From Fulvia fulva (lineage: Eukaryota > Ascomycota > Dothideomycetes > Mycosphaerellales > Mycosphaerellaceae): a stretch of 64,000 bases of DNA. How positions within the stretch are numbered: position 1 is the first letter of the stretch; every line of letters begins with the position of its first letter. The position numbers and the translations under genes are program-made. The DNA lies in contig NC_063019.1 in NCBI RefSeq assembly GCF_020509005.1, positions 496,001-560,000 on the forward strand, given 5' to 3'. The notes beneath the pieces are model-generated. The model was not told the origin of the DNA, did not search any database, and saw only the letters and a list, made by a program, of their open reading frames with translations. This document shows, piece by piece, positions 10,353 to 18,612 of the stretch.

Positions 10353-11577
10353 ATGAAGTCCACAGTCCTCCTCGCCGCAGGCGCCACCGCCGCCACCGCG
10401 GCATCAGCAAAGACTCCAGGCGACTACCTCACCTGGGCAGCCGACTCCTTCCTCCTCCACAAACCTGCCGTCCCCACAGACTACCACTACACAACCGCCG
10501 TCCTCTACGATGGCTACCAAGCCGCCTACAACCTCACCAAGAACGAGACCTACGCCGATTGGTCAAAGTCGCAGATTGATGGCAATGTCGTCCTTGCCAA
10601 TGGCAGCATCAATGACTGGAACATGACCTACTACTCCCTGGACGACTATCGCATGGCCAACAACTTCCTCTGGTGGTACAACCGCACCGGCGAGGAGAAG
10701 TACAAAACCGCTGCCTCTATCGTCAGAGAGCAGTTGAACCGCCACCCACAAAACGCCGAGGGAGGCTTCATGCATCGCTACCCGATCTACACGGACCAGC
10801 AATGGCTCGACGGGATTTTCATGGCTGATTCCTTCTATGCCCGCTGGACGGCGCAATTCGATGCCGATAACACCACCGCGTGGGATCATATTGTGCTGCA
10901 ATTTGAGAACATCGAGAAGCACTGCAGGAACGAAACAACAGGCCTCCTAGTCCACGGCTACGACGAGAGCAAGACTGCAGTCTGGGCTGATCCCATCACG
11001 GGCGCGGCGCCAAATGTCTGGTCCCGCGCTGTGGGATGGTACTTCATCGCCCTCCTCGAAGTAATCCCTCTCATCCCCACCGCACATGCCGGATACGCGA
11101 AGCTTCTGGAGTACTACACCACCCTCGCGGCCGCGATCAAGGCGCACCAGGATGAGAAGGGTGGGTGGTGGTTGATTATGAATGACCCGTATGTCGGCGC
11201 TGAGGGGAATTACATTGAGAGTAGTGCTAGCGCTATGTTTACGTATGGACTGTTGAAGGGGATTGCGGATGGGTATATTGCTGATGCTGAGTACTACGCG
11301 AGTGCGGAGAAGGGGTATAATCTTTTGATTGAGGATTTTGTGGTGGAGAATAAGAATGGGACTATTAACTATGACGGCACTGTGGCAGTTGGGAGTTTGA
11401 GTGGGAATGGGACGTATGAGGTATGTTTGACTTGCGTGAACGATCATTTGAACTGTTGGGAATGGGAAGCTAACCTGCTCACAGTACTACATTGGCGTCC
11501 CGATTGCCATTAACGATTACAAGGGTGTTGGACCGTTCATGTTGGCAAGCCAGCAGCATCTGCACCATTGTGCGTAG
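10353..11577 (+). CDS. Secreted GH105 unsaturated rhamnogalacturonyl hydrolase-like protein
   Basis: Model: join(10353..11420, 11485..11577), 386 residues. The ATG at 10353 gives a signal peptide, MKSTVLLAAGATAATAASA. The chain shows the six-hairpin GH88/GH105 pattern: GGFMHRYPIYTDQQWLDGIF with the catalytic Asp, then YDESKTAVWADPITG, then SRAVGWYFIALLEVI. The 64-nt terminal intron (GTATGT donor, CTAAC branch, ACAG acceptor) joins GTYE to YYIGVPIAINDYKGVGPF, the family's conserved end; without splicing the frame ends in an unrelated tail. Several N-glycosylation sequons are present (NLTKNET, NGSIND, NMTY). The known reaction removes the unsaturated uronic acid left by rhamnogalacturonan lyases, so the role would be pectin breakdown. 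Substrate is inferred from family. Confidence 0.88.
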
Positions 11578-12075
11578 ACTGCAGGACATCGAGATACAGG
11601 ACGACTAGGATATCGACTGACGGACGACGACAGAGTGATGACTTGAGTCAGTAGACTGTTGTATACGAATATCAAGCAAACGCCATTCAACACCATCGAT
11701 TTGCCAAGAGACAGCTTCTAACACGCGTGCTCCAGAGTGGCTGACTGTGCCATGGATTTAGACAATAGTAGGCATCTCCGTTGCATACCCGTCCTCGGAG
11801 CAATGACGGGCCAGGCCATGCGTGATCTACGCTCGGAAAGTCCTGGTGCATTCATTGCAGATAGAGTATTGTTGTACCGCGGCTGCCAACGCTATCGCAG
11901 CTGCTTGTGACCTCAGTAGTATCAGAAAGCGGTAAACTTGGACGGACTGAAAGCATCGTAGATCGGCTCAGTAGCAGGTACATGAACCATCTAATTGAAC
12001 AACCGCCTGCCCATTTACAGTAGCAGTTCACATACTCATTCCTCTCCTTCGACACCTTCTTCCACGTTCCGCGCC
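11578..12075. other. Intergenic, no gene seen
   Basis: No supported coding region. The last 60 bases before 12076 are rich in C and T, as in fungal leaders. Confidence 0.45.
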
Positions 12076-12272
12076 ATGGATTTCTACGCAGTACTCCTAA
12101 CCAGTAACCTGCTCTTGGGGACGTCAATGCCAACTTTAGCGGCTCCTGCGCCGGAGTCTGAGACTGAGAAGGTAGCCTGTTGTTCTAGGTTCAAGTTTCT
12201 CCCCTTTGTAAGTTCAGTACAAGTGACTATAAGGTTGGGTGGATGGCTGATGAGCAGTGTGAGGTAGTGTGA
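12076..12272 (+). CDS. Possible tiny secreted peptide (48 residues, two exons)
   Basis: Model: join(12076..12207, 12258..12272). The ATG sits in GCGCCATGG. The first 24 residues look like a signal peptide (MDFYAVLLTSNLLLGTSMPTLAAPAP), followed by an acidic stretch and KVACCSRFKFLPF. A strong GTAAGT donor at 12208 and GATGAGCAG acceptor at 12256 give a 50-nt intron; splicing adds CEVV and a TGA. Three cysteines result in a mature part of about 24 residues. I know no family for it. It could be an effector-like peptide, or a chance open frame. The C-terminal CEVV resembles a CaaX box, but that conflicts with a secretory signal. Confidence 0.3.
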
Positions 12273-12654
12273 TCATTGTTGAGGGAAAGAAACGACAATG
12301 AGGGAAAGACGGGGCCGGCGGAAGGAGAAGATCGAGTCTGGTAAAGGATTTGACACGGTCAGGCAGGTGGAAGAGAGTTCTCGTTGTGACTGGGTGTTTT
12401 CATTGGTATGGCAAGTCAGAGCCTGTCCAATATGGTTCGTGGAAGCGGGGACTCTTTCTGCGGCCTCAGTGATTTTACTAAGGCCGCTCGTCGAGTTGTC
12501 CTCCCACTTCCACTGCTAATCCTCTCCCGTCGTCTCTGCGCCACATCGAGCCTGCATGCAGATTGAGTCCTAGAGTTGGCTAGTAGGTCGACACTCACCC
12601 CTTCTTGCTGTCCAGGACGCTTTATCACCCAGCTGGCTCGTTACGCTCGTCTTC
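12273..12654. other. Intergenic, no gene seen
   Basis: No supported coding region between the small peptide and the convergent F-box-like gene. Confidence 0.45.
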
Positions 12655-13251
12655 TCATCCCAGATACCGCAGCCATTTCCTGCGCACAATGACCAGATTC
12701 TCCTCGATCTCGATCTCGGTCATGCACCTACAAGTCCTATCCGAGAGACGAATGAATGCAGTCAGTGTACCCGCGGGCAAGCTCAAACCCTCTTCCTCGA
12801 GTCGTGTGTACAAATGCCTCAGTCGGACTAGCATTCTCGGCTTCTGCGCCGTGAGATCCGGCGTCCATTCGTCGAAGCTGTAGATGGTCAGTCCGCGAAT
12901 CAGAGCACGAGCCTCAGGCCCGATGGCCTTGACCCAGCGTATTAAGTCTTCGTCGGATCGGGTTCGGAAGCTGCCGGTAGAGTAGTACATAGCGAATGTT
13001 TCTTGACGAGTTTGCCGGCATGCTTGAAGCAGCGGCGGTGGTCGCTGGTGAGCTTTGCGGTAAATGGGTCGGGCGCCGCCACTTTGTGGTAGGCAATACT
13101 CGTAGATCTGAGTGCGAAGCTCCGCTGGAAGCTGAAGGAAGCTCGAGTTTGTGTTGGAGATGGTGGCGTCCGAGACGGTTGCTATGACAGACGACACAAT
13201 TGGAACTGCCGTCGGAAATGTGGAAGGCGCATGGGGATCGGTGGCTGACAT
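12655..13251 (-). CDS. F-box-like (LPAELR..IY) protein, copy 1 of a tandem pair
   Basis: Single exon, 198 residues, ATG at 13251. A Ser/Thr-rich N-terminus of about 38 residues precedes the motif LQLPAELRTQIYEYCL and then RPPPLLQACRQTRQETFAMYY, the two-part signature of a large multicopy family in Dothideomycetes and other Pezizomycotina, often annotated as F-box or 2EXR-like. The gene immediately upstream on the same strand (13406-14038) shares the layout: LPAELR motif, CRQ.RHET motif, then DEDLIRWVKAIGPEA versus DEDIVRWAKAIGPQA, so they are tandem duplicates that have diverged. Function is unknown; an SCF adaptor role would be inference. Confidence 0.75.
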   Translation of the reverse strand: MSATDPHAPSTFPTAVPIVSSVIATVSDATISNTNSSFLQLPAELRTQIYEYCLPQSGGARPIYRKAHQRPPPLLQACRQTRQETFAMYYSTGSFRTRSDEDLIRWVKAIGPEARALIRGLTIYSFDEWTPDLTAQKPRMLVRLRHLYTRLEEEGLSLPAGTLTAFIRLSDRTCRCMTEIEIEENLVIVRRKWLRYLG

Positions 13252-13405
13252 CTTCGTGCTGTGTGGTAGTTTCGCGTTGTGTCAGAGCGCGGATGTAGCG
13301 AGAACATTTGAATGCTCGATGCTCAACTCGTGTTAGCAAGCAGCACATGCTTGGCGCGGTCGTGGCTCGCTTGACATTCACCGGTCGAGGTCTTTCACCC
13401 CAGGC

Positions 13406-14038
13406 TTAGAGACACTTGTGAATGCAGCACCAGAGCCCGTCACAGCCAGGTTGGTGAGGCGCCACAATCGCCGCGATCTCGGTCTCATTGAGAGTTTCCA
13501 TCTTCGTCTCAGAGATACTGTCGCGACTCGTCCGGAAGTAGACCGATGCCTGAAGCGTACGAGGTCGCAAAGCTGAGCCTTCATCGCCCTCGAACTGGGC
13601 ATAGATCCTCGCCATACGCTCGAGCAGCTGACTTCTCTGGCTAGCGAGAGGCGAGTAGGATGGAGCACTGGCCAGCTTAATGCTGCGAAGAAGTGGAGGG
13701 GCTTGCGGTCCGATGGCTTTGGCCCAGCGCACGATATCCTCGTCGAGGCGCGCAATGAAGGTGCAAGTAGTGTAATGGATGGCAATAGTCTCATGCCGGA
13801 TCTGTCGACACACTTGCATGAGTGGAGGTGGTCGCAACACGGTCCGATCGCAAGGCTTTCGAGATACGGCGGGTTCGGGCATGCAGTAGCTGAAGATTCT
13901 GTTCCTGAGTTCTGCTGGCAGCCGAATCAGCATCGAATTGTTGTCGTTATGGATCGTCGCGTTCGAGATGTCAGGTGCGACTGTGCTCTCGGCACCGCTC
14001 ATCGCAGGTGGTGAATCTTTTGGGGTACTGGTCGACAT
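13406..14038 (-). CDS. F-box-like (LPAELR..IF) protein, copy 2 of a tandem pair
   Basis: Single exon, 210 residues, ATG at 14038. It carries MLIRLPAELRNRIFSYCM and LRPPPLMQVCRQIRHETIAI, and the segment DEDIVRWAKAIGPQAPPLLR is shared with the neighbour at 12655-13251. Both begin with a Ser/Thr-rich segment that includes a D-A/S-TI-N motif (SDATISNTN versus SNATIHNDN), which supports recent duplication of the whole gene. The C-terminus differs: this copy ends in a Cys-rich GLWCCIHKCL. Function unknown. Confidence 0.75.
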   Translation of the reverse strand: MSTSTPKDSPPAMSGAESTVAPDISNATIHNDNNSMLIRLPAELRNRIFSYCMPEPAVSRKPCDRTVLRPPPLMQVCRQIRHETIAIHYTTCTFIARLDEDIVRWAKAIGPQAPPLLRSIKLASAPSYSPLASQRSQLLERMARIYAQFEGDEGSALRPRTLQASVYFRTSRDSISETKMETLNETEIAAIVAPHQPGCDGLWCCIHKCL

Positions 14039-14184
14039 TCTGGAATGATGTTGTGGTTGGTGGTCTTTCGTGGATGCTGGTGTGATGCTGTTTGTTGAGC
14101 GTGCGGGAGTGAAATCCGAACGGCGGTGAAGATCTCTTTGCTGGAATTTGTAGTGTTCAACAATTCACCATATCTTCACCTTGT

Positions 14185-15360
14185 TCACACCGTCCAGAGC
14201 CGGAGCGTGTTATCAATCGAGTCCTCGCACAGGTCGGGTTCTTCATCACTGCCATCAGCAATCGTCGAAGGTCGTTCACCTGAGCAAGTTGCCATCACCA
14301 CGCCGGAAGGATGCCATACTGCACTCGAGACAGCTGTATCATGCATCTTCATCTCTGTATCCGGACTCTGCGCGCCTCCCTTCGAGCCAGGATTGCTCCA
14401 CATCCTGACTATTCCATCGGTCCCACCACCCCACACCTCAAAGCCAGCAGCTGTTGGCACGACATCGATGCCAAGTACTTGAGGCGTATTTGCCCTCCTG
14501 CCAGCTAGGCTCGCCACCCTCGACTGAGTATTGCGGATGTCAAAGACCTGCACGACATCGCTCTGCCTCTCGGCAACAAGCAGATACTGCCCGTCAGGAC
14601 TCCACTTCAGTCCGGTGATGCCGCTACCGCCGCGGCCTTCAAGCTCAAAGACTGTCGAGCACTCTCCCAAGCCGTCATCCTCGAACAACGCAATCTCACG
14701 CTCATTCGTCCCAATCGCAAGCATGCCTTCACTGCTGATACTCATAGCCGACACAATACCCTTCCGCTGCAGCTGCCAAGTACTGAAGTGCTGCACTTGA
14801 CCCTTCCCAGGTCGAAGCTTTTGCGTGCTTAGCGGTCCCTCACCGGTCCTGGTGCAGTCGAATGTGGCAAGAACGTTGACACTGCCTGCAATGAAGCGCC
14901 TGCCATCTCTGGTGAACGCTAAGCTTCGAGGTGGAAGGTGCTCTTCTGTAGTGGGAGTGACGAAGGGGTATGTTCCATGGATGGTGTCGTAGTGTAATGC
15001 ATTGCGAAGAGTGATGGGCACGTCTGCACTGCCGGAGAGGACTAGGGTGGTTGCCGGGTTGTGGAGGGAGAAGTGTGGGTAGAGAGCATAGCTTTGGATG
15101 TTGCTGCCAGATTGATAGGTGGCGTATGGGATGAGTTGCGTAGGCTCGTCACGATCGTCTAGCAAGTCTGTCGGCAGGACGAACGTTTTCAGGCATTGGT
15201 CTTCATTCTGCGTGACTATGGTGGTGCCGTCGCCGCTGAAGGCTGCGTTGCGGAAGAAGTTCGATCTCCCGCTTTTTGTGACATGATTGAACGTGTCTCT
15301 TGTCGAACCGACGCACTTTGGCGTGAAGTTCTGTCCCTCTTGATGGATATCCGAAGACAT
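14185..15360 (-). CDS. SWT21/WRAP53 (WDR79)-like WD-repeat protein
   Basis: Single exon, 391 residues from the ATG at 15360 (MSSDIHQEGQNF). The frame is open up to 15576, but that extension would overlap the HSP10 promoter. The sequence opens with FFRNAAFSGDGTTIVTQNEDQCLKTF, the first WD blade typical of WDR79/TCAB1 proteins. Further blades include PRSLAFTRDGRRFIAGSVNVLATFD, GIVSAMSISSEGMLAIGTNE, GLKWSPDGQYLLVAERQSDVVQVFD and a final AVWHPSGVVMATCSG...DNTLRLWTV. Yeast Swt21 associates with the U1 snRNP and affects pre-mRNA splicing; the human relative carries scaRNAs and telomerase RNA to Cajal bodies. It is divergent from HSP10, 224 bp apart. Confidence 0.78.
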   Translation of the reverse strand: MSSDIHQEGQNFTPKCVGSTRDTFNHVTKSGRSNFFRNAAFSGDGTTIVTQNEDQCLKTFVLPTDLLDDRDEPTQLIPYATYQSGSNIQSYALYPHFSLHNPATTLVLSGSADVPITLRNALHYDTIHGTYPFVTPTTEEHLPPRSLAFTRDGRRFIAGSVNVLATFDCTRTGEGPLSTQKLRPGKGQVQHFSTWQLQRKGIVSAMSISSEGMLAIGTNEREIALFEDDGLGECSTVFELEGRGGSGITGLKWSPDGQYLLVAERQSDVVQVFDIRNTQSRVASLAGRRANTPQVLGIDVVPTAAGFEVWGGGTDGIVRMWSNPGSKGGAQSPDTEMKMHDTAVSSAVWHPSGVVMATCSGERPSTIADGSDEEPDLCEDSIDNTLRLWTV

Positions 15361-15459
15361 GTTGTTGTCGGCGCAAATACAGTAGCACAGATCAGATCCA
15401 ATGTCGGCAACTTGAACCGAGGCCGAGAGGCATGGCCAAAGCTCCCAATTCCCTGCGAT

Positions 15460-15472
15460 GTTCTGGAGAATT
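15460..15472 (+). promoter_or_regulatory. Heat-shock element-like site upstream of HSP10
   Basis: TTCTGGAGAATTC reads as three inverted 5-bp units (TTC, two bases, GAG, two bases, TTC), one base from the consensus TTCnnGAAnnTTC. It lies about 112 bp before the HSP10 ATG, a sensible place for Hsf1 binding. Sequence match only. Confidence 0.4.
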
Positions 15473-15584
15473 CTATGGCAGCATAACACCATCAACTCTT
15501 CCGTTACCATCACATCCACCAAGAAGACACTCCCGAAACCCACCTCATCGCCCTCCGCACTATCACAAACCTCCATCTGTCAAA

Positions 15585-16083
15585 ATGGTATGATGCATCA
15601 CGACCTCTACACCTCCGCACCGCTAATCACGCGATGACCAGTCGACCGCCATCAAGTCCATCAAGGCTCTTGCGCCCCTCCTCGACCGAGTCCTCATCCA
15701 GCGCGCAAAGGCCGAAGCAAAAACCGCCGGTGGTCTCTTCCTCCCGGAGACAGCCGTGAAGGAGTTGAACGAGGCCAAGGTGTTGGCAGTGGGCCCAGGT
15801 GCCATGGACAAGGACGGCAAGAGGATACCAATGGGTGTGCAGGCGGGTGACAGAGTGCTTATCCCACAAGTATGTCGGCCCGGAAGATGCGGAATACGGA
15901 GTGGCTGGAGGGTGGACATGCTGACAATGGATTACAGTTCGGCGGCAGCCCGATCAAGGTCGGCGAGGAGGAGTACTCCATTTTCCGGGATCACGAGTAT
16001 GTCCTCCGATACATCGCTATCACTCTCCCCATAATTGGACAGTGCTGACAATTCGCAGCATCCTCGCGAAGATCAACGAATAG
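15585..16083 (+). CDS. HSP10: HSP10, mitochondrial co-chaperonin
   Basis: Model: join(15585..15587, 15642..15869, 15938..15996, 16059..16083), 104 residues. The first coding exon is the ATG alone; a 54-nt intron (GTATGA donor, CGCTAAT branch, CCAG acceptor) joins it to STAIKSIKALAPLLDRVLIQ. The second and third introns (68 and 62 nt) join IPQ to FGGSPIKVGEEEYSIFRDHD and then to ILAKINE. Length and every landmark match GroES-type Hsp10, including the mobile-loop region KTAGGLFLP. It caps Hsp60 in the matrix and is imported without a cleaved presequence. A heat-shock-like element lies upstream. No single exon is long, so ORF-based calling would miss it. Confidence 0.95.
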
Positions 16084-16631
16084 ACACGGCCATAAAGATA
16101 CCCGCGACCCGCAGACCCAAAACTGTAAAATATGCATCGAGCGAGAACGGCGGCGCTGTCGACTGCACAACGAGAGCGCTTGTATGGTATTTGCTGACTG
16201 TAGTTATCAATCTTGTGTGAATACATCTCTGCTCTTCGCTGGGACCATCAACATCCAATGCCCGATCATACGTGTACTTATTGATTTTTAAGTTCGAAGC
16301 TCGATTGCTTCCAAGGGTCCCTGCTGACTTGCTATACCAGACAAATGTTATGCTTGTTGCCCCCAATGGACAGCATGACTTTTGCGACGGTCCACTGTCG
16401 GCAGCAGCGGGACAATAATCGCCAAATGATCCACACGATGCATAAATCCTGTTGTCAACCCACGGTGCTGGCGTTCGATGTAGGCACCTCACGGAAGACA
16501 AGGCTCCACAACGATCAATATTCGCGCACACCGAAGGCATTCAAAATGGCGGTCCATTCTGCAGAGCTTCTGCCTTCCTGCTTCAACTTTTCGTCACCAC
16601 ACACGCCGCCATAGGATATCGCCAGAACACC
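16084..16631. other. Intergenic, no gene seen
   Basis: This stretch separates HSP10 from the coiled-coil protein. I looked here for an ATG-containing exon that could splice in frame to the signal peptide at 16635; the candidates tested gave a stop or the wrong phase. Confidence 0.45.
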
Positions 16632-18186
16632 ATCTTGAGCTTTGCGCTCCTCTGCGGCCATGCCTTTGCTGCCCCTGCCGTGGAGTCTGCCTGTAACACT
16701 CGCAAGCCATCACTGACAGATATCATCGACGACTGACACTTCCGCAGCAGCTACACGTCTCGCAGCCTTCGGCCGAGAGGATGTGCCCGCAGCGACACAC
16801 ATCTCAGTGACTGCCGCACCGTCTGAGCCTACCGCATTGGGGGTTTCCCAATTGGAAGTTGCAGCCAGCTCGCCGTTCTGGCCCTGGTCCAACAACACTG
16901 ACATCAAGGCACCAGTCCTTGTGCACGGACCGAATGGTACTGTTGCCGTCCATCTCAACTCTACCTCCCGTGTGGCCCATCAAGATATCAACAGCACCAA
17001 CCACGACTCCCCCGCCCCCCTCTCCGCAGAAAAGGAAAAACTCCTCAAGAAGTACTACAACATCTACAGCAAGTACCACCTCGCAGTAGCCACCAGGGAG
17101 CGCTTCACCCGCTACCTCGCCTACACCAAGGCCGCCATCAAGGATGAAGAAGCTCACTTGCACTACGCGCTGGAGGTGTGGGACAACAATCTCTGGTCCA
17201 TGCAAAAATTTTGCGACGGCAAGCAGGTCTGCATCCTTCCCTACCAGACCCGAATCAACGAGATGAGAGTGACGGCTCAGGACACTGAGAAGGGTCTCGA
17301 AAAGCTGGACCATTACCAGAAGCAACTTGAGAAGAAGGTCGCGAAGGCTGAGAAGCAGGTTGAGCGTGCTAGTGAGAAGCTTACGCCGTTGTATGCGGAG
17401 TTCTACAAGCAGAACTGGAATGTTACGGTCCCGGTTCATCATGGCCCTACTATCACGATCTTGACTTTGACTCCGACTCCAACCCCGACTCTGCATAGCG
17501 CTGCTGGGTATGCTGCACCGACCACGGAGAGTGCCGCTGGGTATGCTGCGACGAGCACGGAGAGTGCCGCTGGGTACACTGCACCAACCTACCATCCCAT
17601 TGCCAAGCGAGAGGACATCGATGGGCCGATCGACGGTGATGATGACTTCCATATTGATTCCGACTTGATGACCCTCAAGAATCTTGAGGGAAGGTTACGA
17701 GCCATCGAGGCATATCTTGCCCAACTCGAGCGCCAAGAGGAACAATCTGCCAAAGAAATCGACTATCTCGGGGCTGCGTATACTCACACTGCCAATAAGC
17801 TGCCAGACCTCTACATCAACCGTCTCGACCTGGCAAAGGAGTTGCTGGAGAACTTGGACGGCGACACTCATGATCTGGAGGAAGAGTCTGACCGCACCGG
17901 CGAGGCTCTCGAGCAGGCTTGGGGGACCATTGATGACCTCTGGAAGTCTATCGGGGAGACAATGCCTGAGACTATGAAGACGAAGATGAACATCTCTAAG
18001 CACGAGGCGATCAAGACAGAGGTGGAGGCCGCTATCGAGGAGGCCCAGGACAAGACTGATGCCACCGCCACCGCCACCACCGCTGCACCTTCCGATGATG
18101 CTACCCCGACCGCGCCGGCCCACCTATGCAACGCTCCGAATGATTGTCCAGAGCCCTACCGCCCTGACGCCCTGCATGAAGGATAG
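16632..18186 (+). CDS. Secreted coiled-coil protein of unknown function; start codon not ATG
   Basis: Model: join(16632..16692, 16748..18186), about 500 residues. A 55-nt intron (GTAACA donor, CACTGAC branch, CGCAG acceptor) joins a signal-peptide-like segment, LSFALLCGHAFAAPAVES, to the long frame. The codon where Met is expected is ATC (16632-16634), followed by TTG. Mature features: N-glycosylation sequons; two coiled-coil blocks (around residues 110-230 and 310-430) rich in E, K and L; a Thr/Pro segment with 11-residue repeats beginning SAAGY; KREDIDG, a Kex2-like dibasic site; and a low-complexity T/A tail. No known domain. Possibly a cell-wall or secreted structural protein, but that is inference. 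Confidence 0.6.
17497..17590 (+). repeat. 33-bp tandem repeat coding SAAGY[AT]A..TE
   Basis: Two full 33-bp units and a third partial one encode SAAGYAAPTTE, SAAGYAATSTE and SAAGYTAPT within the coiled-coil protein's linker. The nucleotide identity is high, so copy number may vary between isolates. Confidence 0.8.
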
Positions 18187-18612
18187 GACGGGGACTTGGA
18201 GCTATGGATGCTGGGAACAAAAGCATGCGCAGGTCTAATTGGATGGTATGCTTTGTGGTCCAACGGAACATGGAATAGCTAGCTCGCTTGGATGTCTTGC
18301 GCCAGTGCGTGGTGATGTATATCAAGAAAAGGGCGTGGATAGGCCGCGAAAAAAGTAGCAAAATGTAGCTTAATAAAATAATGTTTTGGATACTCCTTTC
18401 TCTCGTCCTGACTTCTATCCCCGCGTCATCTCTCGATCCGTCTACTTCAGGCGTCTTAACTGTTGGCATCTCCCGCTTCATTGTCAGCATGAACTAGGAG
18501 AAGGCAGATGTCGTTCATGCAGCGCGTGAGACTATGCCAAGACCGCTTACTAAGAAACGCTTCTGCCATCTACCAACCACACCATCCTCCCTGCTTCATC
18601 TTCATCTGAACG
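18187..18612. other. Intergenic, no gene seen
   Basis: Holds the 3' end of the coiled-coil gene and the promoter of the gephyrin-type gene; the AT-rich stretch near 18360 (TTAATAAAATAATG) may be a polyadenylation region. Confidence 0.45.

Noticed and set aside
12076..12272. An a-factor-like mating pheromone, because of the CEVV end
   Set aside because: Lipopeptide pheromone precursors lack a secretory signal, and the residue before the second V is acidic, which is unusual in a CaaX box.
15361..15576. An extended N-terminus of the SWT21-like protein
   Set aside because: It would fill the HSP10 promoter and shows no WD or targeting feature; the ATG at 15360 fits the family start.
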